Below, in pieces: positions 32,778 through 41,477 of a stretch of DNA of 64,000 bases. The translations under genes were made by a program, and so were the position numbers. Positions within the stretch are counted from its first letter, which is position 1, and every line of letters starts with the position of its first letter. A model generated the notes under the pieces. That model had not been told where the DNA came from and ran no database searches. It saw only the letters and a list, made by a program, of their open reading frames with translations. The stretch spans positions 124,001-188,000 of the forward strand of contig CAWFZX010000015.1 in the NCBI GenBank assembly GCA_963820375.1, read 5' to 3'. Origin of the DNA: AWTP1-13 sp963820375 (GTDB lineage Bacteria; Pseudomonadota; Alphaproteobacteria; Rhizobiales; Hyphomicrobiaceae).

Positions 32778-33584
32778 TCAGGCGGCTTCGACCGGCGCGA
32801 AAAAGTCGATCAACGCATCGAGCACCGCATCCGGTGCCTCCGCCATCAGGGTATGACCGCAGTTGGGGATCGTCACGGTGAGCGCGCCGGCTATCTGTTC
32901 GGCGAGTTGGCGGCCGGCCCGCGGCGGGGTCATCATATCTTTGGCGCCCATGACGATGAGGGTGGGACAACTGAGGCGGCGCGCGGCCTGTGGCCCCGAG
33001 GCCCAGGCGTTGCAGGCCTTGAAATCAGCGTAGAGGACGCCTGGGCCGTTGCCGGCCAGCAAAGCCAGGCTGGCATTGGTCAGCCACAGGCCTGGCACGG
33101 CATTGCCGCCGAGTTTGGCGTCGGCGCCGAGCGCCCAGGTCGTGATCAGCCGATGCGCCTCACGCGGCTCGTCGCGCGCAGCCCGCAACAGCTGCTCGTT
33201 GACCGGCAGCGCCGGTGCGGTTGCCAGCAAGGCCAGGCGGCGGACGCGGCCACCGAGCGCGGCCGCGGCTTCCAGCGCAATCGCCCCGCCCAGGGAGTGG
33301 CCGACGAGTGCGGCCGTTTCGGCACCCACCGCCGCCAGCAAGCGGCCGATCCAGCCGGCCATCTCCGGCACGGTCGCCAGCGGCGGGCCATCCGACCGGC
33401 CATGCCCCGGCAGGTCGACGGCCAGCACGGCATGCCCGTGCCAGGCGAACCAGCGGGCCGGAAGCTGCCAGTTGGTATGGTCCTGGCCGGCCCCGTGGAT
33501 GAAAATCACGACGGGCTTGGCCGGATCGAAGGGACGCCCGCCCGTTGCCACATAGGCCCGCCGACCATCGACGATGATATCCAT
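32778..33584 (-). CDS. Alpha/beta hydrolase
   Basis: 268 aa. HGAGQDHTNWQLPARWFAWHGHAVLAVDLPGHGRS gives the oxyanion and early strands, LVGHSLGGAIALEAA the nucleophile Ser, LIVMGAKDMMTPP the acid and IPNCGHTLMAEAPD the His. Similar to haloperoxidase and hydrolase families (MhpC-like). Its start lies 3 bp after the sulfhydrylase stop, so both share a transcript; a role in sulfur or acyl-homoserine metabolism is only inferred from that. Confidence 0.88.
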   Translation of the reverse strand: MDIIVDGRRAYVATGGRPFDPAKPVVIFIHGAGQDHTNWQLPARWFAWHGHAVLAVDLPGHGRSDGPPLATVPEMAGWIGRLLAAVGAETAALVGHSLGGAIALEAAAALGGRVRRLALLATAPALPVNEQLLRAARDEPREAHRLITTWALGADAKLGGNAVPGLWLTNASLALLAGNGPGVLYADFKACNAWASGPQAARRLSCPTLIVMGAKDMMTPPRAGRQLAEQIAGALTVTIPNCGHTLMAEAPDAVLDALIDFFAPVEAA

Positions 33585-33587
33585 CGC

Positions 33588-34880
33588 TTAGCCCTTTTGC
33601 GAGGCCGCCAGGGCCTGATCGAGATCATCGATGAGATCCTGGGCATCCTCCAATCCCACCGACAGGCGCACCAGCTCTTCGCCGACGCCGGCCTTGGCGA
33701 GATCTGCAGGGCTCATCTGCTGGTGGGTGGTGCTGGCCGGGTGGATCACCAGCGACTTGGCGTCGCCGACGTTGGCCAGGTGCGAAAACACTTTGAGGCG
33801 TTCAATCAAGGTTGCCCCCGCCTTGCGACCGCCCTTGATGCCGAAGCTCAGAATTGCGCCGGCGCCGTTCGCCAGCTGGCGCTTCGCCAGCTGATGATCC
33901 GGGTGGCTCACGAGCCCGGGATACTTCACCCAGGCGACGGCGGTGTGCCCCTCAAGATGCCGGGCCACGGCCTCGGCATTGGCGACGTGCCGCGCCATGC
34001 GCACTGGGAGCGTCTCGATGCCCTGCAGCAGATAGAAGGCATTGGCGGGGCTCATGCAGGCGCCGAAATCGCGCAAGCCCTCAGCCCGGGCCCGCATGAT
34101 GAAGGCTGCCGGTCCGAACTCCTCGGCGAAGGCAATGCCGTGATAGCCAGCATAGGGTTCCGTCATGGTTGGAAATTTGCCGGCTGCGGTCCAGTCGAAC
34201 TTGCCGCCATCGATCAGCAGACCGCCGATAGCCACGCCATGTCCGCCCAAGAACTTGGTGGCGGAGTGCATGATCAGATCGGCGCCGAAGTCCAACGGCC
34301 GGCACAAATAGGGTGTGGCGAAGGTGGAATCGATCGCCAGCGGCAGTCCACGTGCGTGCGCCACCTCGGCCACGGCGCCAATATCGAGCACCTCTAGACC
34401 CGGATTGCCGAGCGTCTCGGCGAAGACCAGCCGCGTCTTGTCGGTGATGGCACGGGCGAAACTTGGAGGATCGCGGGGATCAACCAAAGTGGTGGTGATG
34501 CCGAAGCGCGGCAGCGTGTGCGTGAACATGTTGTGCGAACCGCCGTAGATCCGCGCCGAGGCCACGATGTGACCGCCGGCCCCCATCAACGTGGCGATCA
34601 ACAGGTGCAGCGCGGCTTGACCGCTCGCCGTCGCCACCGCGCCCACGCCGCCCTCAAGCGCGGCGATGCGCTCCTCCAGCACGGCGGTGGTGGGATTGGA
34701 GATGCGCGAATAGATGTGCCCCGCGCGCTCCAGGTTGAACAGTCCGGCGGCGTGCTCGGTATCATCGAACACATAGGAGGTGGTCTGATAGATGGGTACG
34801 GCCCGCGCCCCGGTGGCGGCATCGGGCCGCTGGCCGGCGTGCAGAGAAAGCGTGGCAAAGCCCGGCGATTTGGCGGTCAT
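33588..34880 (-). CDS. O-acetylhomoserine aminocarboxypropyltransferase/sulfhydrylase
   Basis: 430-aa PLP enzyme of the Cys/Met metabolism family that makes homocysteine from O-acetylhomoserine and sulfide. Start FATLSLHAGQRPDAATGARAVPIYQTTSYVFDDTEHAA, YSRISNPTTAVLEERIAALEGG, GGSHNMF, and the PLP lysine in LIMHSATKFLGGHG. The ATG at 34880 gives the standard N terminus; a 33-residue upstream extension is not conserved. Leads a two-gene unit with the alpha/beta hydrolase. Confidence 0.95.
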   Translation of the reverse strand: MTAKSPGFATLSLHAGQRPDAATGARAVPIYQTTSYVFDDTEHAAGLFNLERAGHIYSRISNPTTAVLEERIAALEGGVGAVATASGQAALHLLIATLMGAGGHIVASARIYGGSHNMFTHTLPRFGITTTLVDPRDPPSFARAITDKTRLVFAETLGNPGLEVLDIGAVAEVAHARGLPLAIDSTFATPYLCRPLDFGADLIMHSATKFLGGHGVAIGGLLIDGGKFDWTAAGKFPTMTEPYAGYHGIAFAEEFGPAAFIMRARAEGLRDFGACMSPANAFYLLQGIETLPVRMARHVANAEAVARHLEGHTAVAWVKYPGLVSHPDHQLAKRQLANGAGAILSFGIKGGRKAGATLIERLKVFSHLANVGDAKSLVIHPASTTHQQMSPADLAKAGVGEELVRLSVGLEDAQDLIDDLDQALAASQKG

Positions 34881-35463
34881 CGTTGGTCGTCCCGGTCGGA
34901 GCCTGACAGCGCTGAGGCGCCTCGACCCCAGCCTAACCAAAGGGTCAGGGCAGGGCCTCGGTGAGGCCGTTGCCAGCAACCTTTATAATGCCAATGGCTC
35001 ATGCGCGCCTCGTCCAGTGCAAGTGGTGTCGTCGGTCCAATTGCCGATCAGACATAAAACGCCGTCTCGAAGGCCCAATAAAGGGGCATCGTCTTTGGGT
35101 CGGGCAAAGGGCAGAACCAGGGCGAGGTAGACCCCGCCGATGCCGATCTCGCGGATCGATCCGAGAGGAGGAGTTGGCGAGGCCGGCCCACCGCACGCCA
35201 GCGGTCGGCGCCTTCTCGTCGTTGATCTGGAAGGTCAAGCCCCAGGTCTTGCTCATGCCGGCAAAGAACTCCGCATCGTCACCTCACCGGCAGGCGTGGC
35301 GCGCTGCAGGGATCGCGTCAATGGCTGCGGAGCGCACGGGCGAGCTCCTCGCCATGCGACCCTCGCAACGGCAAGATCGATTGGACCGAGTGTAGCGCGT
35401 GGCGCTGCGTCGGGGGCAACGATAGGCCCGGCAGCGGGCGCGCACCCAGCGCCGTCCGCTTGG
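34881..35463. other. Gap containing a decayed serine hydrolase
   Basis: 583 bp between the sulfhydrylase gene and a DUF3237 gene. Apart from the C-terminal remnant of a beta-lactamase-family protein (35048-35280, minus strand), I see no intact gene. The sulfhydrylase promoter should lie in 34881-35040. Confidence 0.5.
35048..35280 (-). pseudogene. Remnant (C-terminal end) of a class C beta-lactamase-like serine hydrolase
   Basis: Reading leftwards, three successive frames give DDAEFFAGMSKTWGLTFQIN then APTAGVRWAGLANSSSRIDP; EIGIGGVYLALVLPFA; and KTMPLYWAFETAFYV before a TGA stop. Together these match the conserved end of beta-lactamase/esterase serine hydrolases (KKWGLGF, GLAN, IDP, GIGGVYMTQ, LPFADPK, FYAFE). 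Both frame changes are cured by removing one C. The N-terminal 250 or more residues are missing, because the DUF3237 gene occupies the upstream DNA, so this is a true fragment whatever the cause of the indels. Confidence 0.8.
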
Positions 35464-35937
35464 CTAATTGACCTCGAAGACGCGGAGACTGACCTTGTCG
35501 GGCAGCCGCGCCGCGCTGGCAAGAAAAAGGCTGCGGTTGAGCCATTCGCAGGCGCCGGCCGGCGCCTCGAAGCTGGGCACGGTGCGGAAATAGACCAGCG
35601 CCGGATCGACAAACTCGCCGCCGGCGAGCCGCTGCATGAGCTCGGGCGCCGCCCGCCGGATGCCGCGATTGGTCACCGCGATTTCCGGACCGACGGTCGT
35701 CTTGATGGTGTAGCGCGCCAGCAGTTCCAGGATACCGTCCGCGCGTGCCACCTGCCAGTCGGCGCCGCCGGGCAGGATTTCGCCTTGCAGGCGGGGGCCG
35801 TGCACTCTCCCGCCCAGAATCGCAACGATGCGTCGGCGTCCATGCGGCATCGCTCCCAGGTCGCGGATCGGGCCAACCTCGACGTCGATATCGCAGACAT
35901 GGCTGAGTTCGGGCGTCGTTGGCATAGGCTCGCTCAC
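35464..35937 (-). CDS. DUF3237 domain-containing protein
   Basis: 157 aa. PELSHVCDIDVEVGPIRDLGAMPHGRRRIVAILGGRVHGPRLQGEILPGGADWQ is the conserved opening of DUF3237, followed by LARYTIKT, RGIRRA and the final YFRTVPSFEAPAGACEWLNRSLFLASAAR. A small beta-barrel fold of unknown function, often near aromatic or sulfur catabolism genes. The GTG start overlaps the pyrE stop (GTGA), indicating coupling to pyrE. Confidence 0.88.
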   Translation of the reverse strand: MSEPMPTTPELSHVCDIDVEVGPIRDLGAMPHGRRRIVAILGGRVHGPRLQGEILPGGADWQVARADGILELLARYTIKTTVGPEIAVTNRGIRRAAPELMQRLAGGEFVDPALVYFRTVPSFEAPAGACEWLNRSLFLASAARLPDKVSLRVFEVN

Positions 35938-36497
35938 AGAAAGTCGGCAGCGGTCAACAGTGCGGTGAATGGAACGCCGGCCGCCTTGAAGGCAGCCTCC
36001 GCGCCTTCCTGCCGGTCGACCACCGAAATCGCCCGCACGATCACCGCGCCTTCGGCCCTGAGCGCCTCGATCGCCTTCAGCGCCGAGCCGCCGGTGGTCG
36101 TCACGTCCTCAAGCACAACAACGCGCTTGCCCTGCAAGCTCTCATCGGGCGCCAGCCCCTCGATCACCTTTCTGGCCCCATGCTCCTTGGCCTGCTTGCG
36201 CACGAAAAAGGCCCGCAGCGGCCAGCCCTTGATCTGGCTCGTCACCGCCACGGCCACCGCCAGCGGCACGGCTCCCATCTCGAGACCGCCGATCAGGTCG
36301 ACATCGGCACCTTTGAGGCTGTCGAGGATCAGCGAGGCCATCAAATGCCCGCCTTCCGGGTCGAGCATCGACGGCTTCATATTGAAATAGAAGTTGGAGG
36401 AGCGGCCCGAAACCAGCTTGGTCTCTTGTCCCCTGGAAAACGATCGCCGCCTTACGAGCTCAATCAGGCGATCGCGCGCAGCATTACGTTCGGTCAT
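35934..36497 (-). CDS. pyrE: Orotate phosphoribosyltransferase
   Basis: Makes OMP from orotate and PRPP in de novo pyrimidine synthesis. 187 aa: LVSGRSSNFYFNMKPSMLDPEGG (substrate loop), GGLEMGAVPLAVAVA, FFVRKQAKEHG (flexible loop) and the PRPP motif VVVLEDVTTTGGSAL. ATG 36497 chosen: the best Shine-Dalgarno (GGAGG) is 13 nt away, rather long. Followed by DUF3237 with a 4-bp overlap. Divergent from the gamma carbonic anhydrase gene, 89 bp apart. Confidence 0.95.
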   Translation of the reverse strand: MTERNAARDRLIELVRRRSFSRGQETKLVSGRSSNFYFNMKPSMLDPEGGHLMASLILDSLKGADVDLIGGLEMGAVPLAVAVAVTSQIKGWPLRAFFVRKQAKEHGARKVIEGLAPDESLQGKRVVVLEDVTTTGGSALKAIEALRAEGAVIVRAISVVDRQEGAEAAFKAAGVPFTALLTAADFL

Positions 36498-36586
36498 GAC
36501 GATCGGCTTTCCTCCTGCACTGAGCGCCCTGGCTACACCCTTGGCCCCAGAGAGTGTCAAGCTGAGGGCCGCGTGCTAAGCCAACA

Positions 36587-37198
36587 ATGGCGCAGCAGGT
36601 GGATTTGTATACAATGACCAACGAGCACAGGGCCGCATTTCCGCAAGCCGCCTATATTGACCCGAGCGCGCGCATTTTCGGCGCCGTCGAGATCGCCGAG
36701 CACGCCAGCCTTTGGCCCTGCGCCGTGATTCGGGCCGAGAGCCAATTCGTGCGCATCGGCCGCCTCAGCAATCTGCAGGACCACGTCATGGTCCACGTGG
36801 GCTATCACCACCCCACGATCGTCGGCGATTATTGCTCGATCACGCATCGGGTCGTCCTGCACGGCTGCCACATCGGCGACAACTGCCTGATCGGGATCGG
36901 CGCCACCATCATGGAGGGCGTGGTGATTGGCGAAAACTCCATTGTGGCTGGTCACAGCTTCGTCGCCGACGGCACGCTCATTCCGCCCAACTCGATCGTG
37001 ATGGGCACTCCGGCCAAGGTTGTGCGCACGACCAACAATTTCGTCGCCAACCGAATCAACGCCATGCTCTACCATCGCAATGCCGAATGCTACGCACGCG
37101 GCGACTATCGCGGCTGGGACGGGCCCGCCTATCAAAGCGAAGCACGGCGCTGGAAGGAAGACGCGGAACGGCAATTTGCAGCGCGCTATGGTGGCTAG
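36587..37198 (+). CDS. Gamma-carbonic anhydrase family protein
   Basis: 203-aa left-handed beta-helix (hexapeptide repeat) protein. Repeats run from about residue 25 to 150 (for example IFGAVEIAEHASLWPCAVIRAE, VGDYCSITHRVVLHGCHIGDNCLIGIGATIMEGVVIGENSIVAG). Metal ligands are predicted in NLQDHVMVH, THRVVLHG and CHIGD, the His triad of the family. The proton-shuttle residues of archaeal Cam are not evident, so activity may be absent. A second ATG at 36614 would trim nine residues. Confidence 0.88.
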   Translation: MAQQVDLYTMTNEHRAAFPQAAYIDPSARIFGAVEIAEHASLWPCAVIRAESQFVRIGRLSNLQDHVMVHVGYHHPTIVGDYCSITHRVVLHGCHIGDNCLIGIGATIMEGVVIGENSIVAGHSFVADGTLIPPNSIVMGTPAKVVRTTNNFVANRINAMLYHRNAECYARGDYRGWDGPAYQSEARRWKEDAERQFAARYGG

Positions 37199-37266
37199 CC
37201 GCCGCTGGCGATTGGCGGGCGCGCTGACAAAGATGTGGGGCAACGATCGCGGCTGAGAGCAACGGC

Positions 37267-38073
37267 TTAATGGCCCGGCAGCACCAGTACCTTTGGTTCG
37301 AGTGGCAGCGTCGGCTGTGAGACCACAATGGTCGGCGCTGCTGCCATCTCGACTGGAAAATCGTTGCGGATGCGGTCGAGAAAGCGGTTCAACGTAAAGG
37401 GATTGAAGTAGTGCATCGGCAGCACCAGCCTTGCCCGCAAAGCTTTGAGCACCTCCACCATGCCGCCCACGTCCATGGTGTAGCTGCCATCGACCGGCAC
37501 CAGGACGACGTCGAGCTGGCCGATCTGGGCGATCTGCTGATCGGTCAGGGTGTGGTGGAGGTGACCGAGGTGGCCGATGCACAGACCCGCTACCTCGAAG
37601 ATAAAGATGGAGTTGCCGTAGGGAACGTGTCCGCCGCCCCAGTCGCGGATATTGGTGGCGACGTTGCGGATGCGCACGTCGGACAGCGTGATATCGTGTT
37701 GGGCCGGACCGCCCTCGGGGTTCCAGCCGCGCAGCACGTGCTTGATGCTGGGATCGGGGAAATTCGAGTAGTGGGTGGTGTGCGCGCGGTTCATGGTGGC
37801 GACGTCAGGAATGAGCTGCGGCCTGACGTAGTCGTTGTAGTCGGTGGCAATGCGCACTCCCGAGGCACTCTCGATCAGCCAGGTGGAATGGCCGACAAAA
37901 TCAAGGCGCACCTCGTTGGGTTGCAGGACCACCTGCCGAAAGCTGGCCGGCTGGCTCAGGCGCGGCGCCTCCGAAACCGCCAGACACCGGTCGGCGAGCG
38001 GCGTGGCAGCTGTCGCCGGCGAAGACAGCACAACACCGAGCAGCACAAAAAGCACAACACCGATCCCAGCCAT
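37267..38073 (-). CDS. Exported MBL-fold metallo-hydrolase (UlaG-like)
   Basis: 268 aa with a signal peptide (residues 1-25: GVVLFVLLGVVLSSPATAA). The fold begins with LDFVGHSTWLIESASGVRIATDYNDY, followed by HTTHYSNFPDP in the place of the HxHxDH site, FIFEVAGLCIGHLGHLHHTL and VLPMHYF. The metal motif is non-canonical (HTTHYSN), so catalytic status is uncertain. ATG 38073 has AGGAG eight bases upstream; earlier in-frame ATGs have none. Divergent from asmA. Confidence 0.82.
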   Translation of the reverse strand: MAGIGVVLFVLLGVVLSSPATAATPLADRCLAVSEAPRLSQPASFRQVVLQPNEVRLDFVGHSTWLIESASGVRIATDYNDYVRPQLIPDVATMNRAHTTHYSNFPDPSIKHVLRGWNPEGGPAQHDITLSDVRIRNVATNIRDWGGGHVPYGNSIFIFEVAGLCIGHLGHLHHTLTDQQIAQIGQLDVVLVPVDGSYTMDVGGMVEVLKALRARLVLPMHYFNPFTLNRFLDRIRNDFPVEMAAAPTIVVSQPTLPLEPKVLVLPGH

Positions 38074-38393
38074 TGCGGTTGCTCCTGTCGCCGTCGCGCG
38101 CCCGCGCCCAGCCTTCAGCATAGCAAACGCCGCTGGCGGCGCGAACAGGAGCTGTGGGGCTGGCGGCCGCGGCGGCATGAGGGCACTGGGCGCGAGCTTG
38201 CGGCCCCTCCAGCCCGACCACGCCTGCCCAAGGCGCAAAACGTCAGCTGCGGGCTTTGTCGGCTCAGGCCGCACCGACAAAATGCCCAGTCCGTCTGGCA
38301 CGTTGACGTGCCGATGACACAATTTGCCTCAAGCTTGTGGCAGGGCCTCTGCAGGCCGACAATGGATCGGGTGGTCTTCGCCCGGGTGCGCGC
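38074..38393. other. Divergent intergenic region, no gene seen
   Basis: 320 bp between the leftward MBL-fold gene and the rightward AsmA gene. A TTGACG at 38300 has no convincing -10 at normal spacing. No repeats or RNA genes were recognised. Confidence 0.4.
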
Positions 38394-40652
38394 ATGAGCG
38401 ATCATTCAATGCCGAAAACCGACGTGCGGCCGGTGCGGCCCGCCACCGGTGCCGCGCCGCGCTGGCCGGCTCCTCGCCCAGCGCCGCGGCAGCGACGCCG
38501 CAAACGGCTGGTGCTCGCCTTGGCCGGCTACCTGCTGTTGGCGATCGCCTGCGTGCTGGTGGGATCCCTCACCTTCTTGCTGATCGCCGCCCCGGTCGAC
38601 TTCGTGCGCGACCAACTGGTGCAGCAGGTCAAGGCGCACACCGGCAGGGAGCTCGTGATTGCCGGGCCGACCTCGATTGCCCTGCTGCCACAGGTGTCCG
38701 TGCATCTGGCCGACGTCTCCTTGTCGGAGCCGCCCGACATGGGAGGCGGTCCGCTGTTGAGCGCACAGGCCTTTGCCATCGACGTTCCCCTGCTGTCGCT
38801 GCTGTCGCGGCAGTTTGCGGTCAAGCGGTTGCTGCTGGTGCGCCCAACGATCGACCTCAGGATCGATGCCCAGGGTCGGCGCAACTGGAATTTCGCCAGC
38901 CCGCTGACGCCCGGCGACGCCGGCAGCCGTCGGCACGCGTCCACCACCAATGACGCCGGCCAGCCCATTGCGGGGGCCTTCGTGCGCGCCGCAACCGGTG
39001 CACGCGTCGCTACCACCTTCGACCAACTCAGCCTGGAGAATGTGCATATCGCCGACGGCACCGTGCGTCATCTCGACGAGCGCAGCGGCGCTCGCAAGGA
39101 GATCACGTCGATCGACCTCAATCTGTCGCTCGCCGACCTGGCCAGCGCGCTCAGCAGCAAGGGTAGCTTCGCGTGGAATGGCGAGAAGGTCGCTTTCGAC
39201 GGCAAGATTTCGCCTGCCCGGGCTTTGCTGGGCGAACAGCGCGGCCGCATCGCCCTGGCCCTGCAGGGGCGTCACGGGCAAATCTCCTACGACGGATCAC
39301 TGCTGCTCGGGGCGGACCTCGCCCTGGAGGGTAAAGCCAACCTGAAGGCGGCCTCCCTCAGCGGGCTGGCAGACTGGCTGGAGCGGCGCGTTGCCGGCGA
39401 CGCCGGCGCGGTCGAGATCACGGGGGCGATTGCCCTCGACAAGGGCCGCGTCGTGCTGTCGGACCTCAGCGGCAGCATCGGCGCCAGCACGCTGAGCGGC
39501 AATCTTGCGCTCGAGACCGATCGCCCGCGCCCCTACCTGAGCGGCAGTCTGCGGATGACCGAACTCGACCTTAGCCGTCTGCTGATGCGCCCGGCAGCCG
39601 CGGGCCCGGCGGCACTGCCGACGGCGCCGGATGCGCCCGGCCAAACCCAGGGCCCAACCCACCGCGAGGGCGAGGACAGCCCGGCCGCTAGGCCGCCGGC
39701 GTCGGCCGGTCTCAAGCGGCGCGCGCACGCCAGCGGCTGGAGCGACGCGCCCATCGATGTTTCCTTTCTTGCCCTTGGCGATGCCGACCTCACCGTGGTG
39801 CTCGACCGGCTGCTCTACCGCGACCTGGCGACTGGCCAGAGCCAGCTTGCCCTCGCGCTCAAGGACAGCGTGGCAAAGGTAACGCTGCAGGACATGCTGC
39901 TCTATGGCGGACGCGGACGCGGCGTTCTGACTTTCGACGGCTCCGGCCCAGAGCCCGCCACCGGCGCCGACATCGTGCTCGACAACGTCCTGTGCCGGCC
40001 GTTGTTGAAGGATGCGCTCGGCCTGGAATGGCTGACCGGGCGCGGCAAAATAACCTTGGCCGTGTCCGGTCAGGGGCCGACGGAGCGCCGCATCATCGCC
40101 ACGCTGGGCGGCAAGGCCGAGCTTGCGATCGGCCATGGCGAGTTTGCCGGCATCGATGTGGGCAAGCTTCTGCGGGCCATCGAGCAGGCCCACTTCAATC
40201 GGCTCGATGTCGCTGCCGACGACAGGACGCCTTTCAGCGAGCTGGCGGGCACCTTCCAGATCGCCAACGGCGTGGCAGAAACGAACGATCTGCGTCTGCT
40301 TGGTCCGCACATGCGGGTGAGCGGCGCCGGTACCACGAACCTGGCTGAGCGCAGCGCCGACCATCTCGTGCGACTCAAGTTCGCGGAAACAACGCCTAGC
40401 GAGGGCGCGGTGATCAAAGTCTCCGGCCTGGAAATTCCCATGCGCGTTGCCGGGCCCTGGGAGAAGCTCACGTTCAGGCCCGACCTCAAAGGCCTCGTCA
40501 ATTCCGAACAGGCGAGCGAGGCGATCCGGCAGATCGGCAAGAACCTCAACACGCCGGAAGTGCGCGAGGCCGTGAAGGGCCTCTTCAGCGGCGACGAACA
40601 GCAGCGGGTCAAGCCCCGAGAGCTCTTGGAAAAGCTGCTCAAAAAGCAATAG
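38394..40652 (+). CDS. AsmA family protein
   Basis: 752-aa inner-membrane-anchored protein with a large periplasmic part. A basic 38-residue N terminus (RQRRRKRL) precedes one transmembrane helix (about 39-66), then the AsmA N-terminal domain (FVRDQLVQQVKAHTGRELVIAGPTSIALLPQVSVHLADVSLSEPP) and, after residue 440, the C-terminal AsmA-like repeats (LYGGRGRGVLTFDG, RGKITLAVSGQG, FSELAGTFQIANGVAETNDL). AsmA proteins move phospholipids toward the outer membrane and affect its assembly. ATG 38394 selected; MPKTD at 38409 is an alternative. Confidence 0.9.
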   Translation: MSDHSMPKTDVRPVRPATGAAPRWPAPRPAPRQRRRKRLVLALAGYLLLAIACVLVGSLTFLLIAAPVDFVRDQLVQQVKAHTGRELVIAGPTSIALLPQVSVHLADVSLSEPPDMGGGPLLSAQAFAIDVPLLSLLSRQFAVKRLLLVRPTIDLRIDAQGRRNWNFASPLTPGDAGSRRHASTTNDAGQPIAGAFVRAATGARVATTFDQLSLENVHIADGTVRHLDERSGARKEITSIDLNLSLADLASALSSKGSFAWNGEKVAFDGKISPARALLGEQRGRIALALQGRHGQISYDGSLLLGADLALEGKANLKAASLSGLADWLERRVAGDAGAVEITGAIALDKGRVVLSDLSGSIGASTLSGNLALETDRPRPYLSGSLRMTELDLSRLLMRPAAAGPAALPTAPDAPGQTQGPTHREGEDSPAARPPASAGLKRRAHASGWSDAPIDVSFLALGDADLTVVLDRLLYRDLATGQSQLALALKDSVAKVTLQDMLLYGGRGRGVLTFDGSGPEPATGADIVLDNVLCRPLLKDALGLEWLTGRGKITLAVSGQGPTERRIIATLGGKAELAIGHGEFAGIDVGKLLRAIEQAHFNRLDVAADDRTPFSELAGTFQIANGVAETNDLRLLGPHMRVSGAGTTNLAERSADHLVRLKFAETTPSEGAVIKVSGLEIPMRVAGPWEKLTFRPDLKGLVNSEQASEAIRQIGKNLNTPEVREAVKGLFSGDEQQRVKPRELLEKLLKKQ

Positions 40653-40833
40653 AGCTTTGCCGCCGAAGCAACACACGCTCACGGCTAAAACAGGTTGGGA
40701 GAAAAATTCCCCGCCGCCGACATTTCTGCTTGCACCCAGGGGTGATTCGCCCCATATCACGCGTTCCGTTTGCTCCCAAGTCACGCGATTTGGCAGCAGC
40801 GGGTTATCTGTCTGCTGGTTGGGGAGGGGTCCA

Positions 40834-41385
40834 ATGGCCTACACCAATTCCCTCTTCCAATTGGGGATGGACTTGACCCGTTCAAGCACCGCCCAAAAGG
40901 AAGATCATGGTCAAACCGCGCTAGGCGCGCACGACGACAGGAAGGACTACTTCATTGAGCGTGATGGAGTACGGTTTGCTGGTACGCATCTGCTCATAGA
41001 CTTGTTTGGCGCCAAGCGGCTTGATGATCTCAAACACATCAAGGAAACGCTGAAGCGGTGCGTGGAAGTGGCAGGCGCGACCCTGCTGCACATCCACCTT
41101 CATCACTTCACGCCCAATGGCGGCGTCTCCGGGGTGGCGGTGTTGGCCGAGAGCCACATCAGCATCCACAGCTGGCCCGAGGTCGGTTATGCCGCCCTCG
41201 ACGTCTTCATGTGTGGCCATGCTGACCCGCATGCGACGATCGCGGTGCTGGAGACGGCGTTCAAGCCCGATCGGACGGTGGTGAAGGAACATTTGCGTGC
41301 GAACTCGGTAAACGAGCGCACCTGGGAGATCGCGGCCGCCAAGAAGCCTCCTGTCCGGACTACCCGGACAAAGAAGGCGGCATAG
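40834..41385 (+). CDS. speD: S-adenosylmethionine decarboxylase proenzyme
   Basis: Pyruvoyl enzyme that supplies the aminopropyl donor for spermidine. 183 aa; the family core starts near residue 47 (FAGTHLLIDLFGAKRLDD) and includes the processing site AESHISIHSWPE, where cleavage between Glu106 and Ser107 makes the pyruvoyl group, then ALDVFMCGHADP. A longer N terminus (about 45 residues before the core) than the short type 1 enzymes is visible; ATG 40834 has GGGGAGGGG upstream. Followed by speE after 92 bp. Confidence 0.95.
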   Translation: MAYTNSLFQLGMDLTRSSTAQKEDHGQTALGAHDDRKDYFIERDGVRFAGTHLLIDLFGAKRLDDLKHIKETLKRCVEVAGATLLHIHLHHFTPNGGVSGVAVLAESHISIHSWPEVGYAALDVFMCGHADPHATIAVLETAFKPDRTVVKEHLRANSVNERTWEIAAAKKPPVRTTRTKKAA

Positions 41386-41477
41386 CGACCTCGGTTCCGG
41401 ACGGTTCGAGCGCGCGGCCGGGGACGGGTGCGCGCTCTTTGCCATGCGGCCACCGCTTGCAGTGCTGAGGATTGCCC

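Noticed and set aside
32853..34397. 514-codon rightward open frame opposite the hydrolase and sulfhydrylase genes
   Set aside because: Antisense shadow of two clearly recognisable genes; composition is His/Gly/Arg-rich without family motifs.
37411..38397. 328-codon rightward frame opposite the MBL-fold gene
   Set aside because: Antisense shadow; the leftward gene has a Shine-Dalgarno, a signal peptide and fold motifs.
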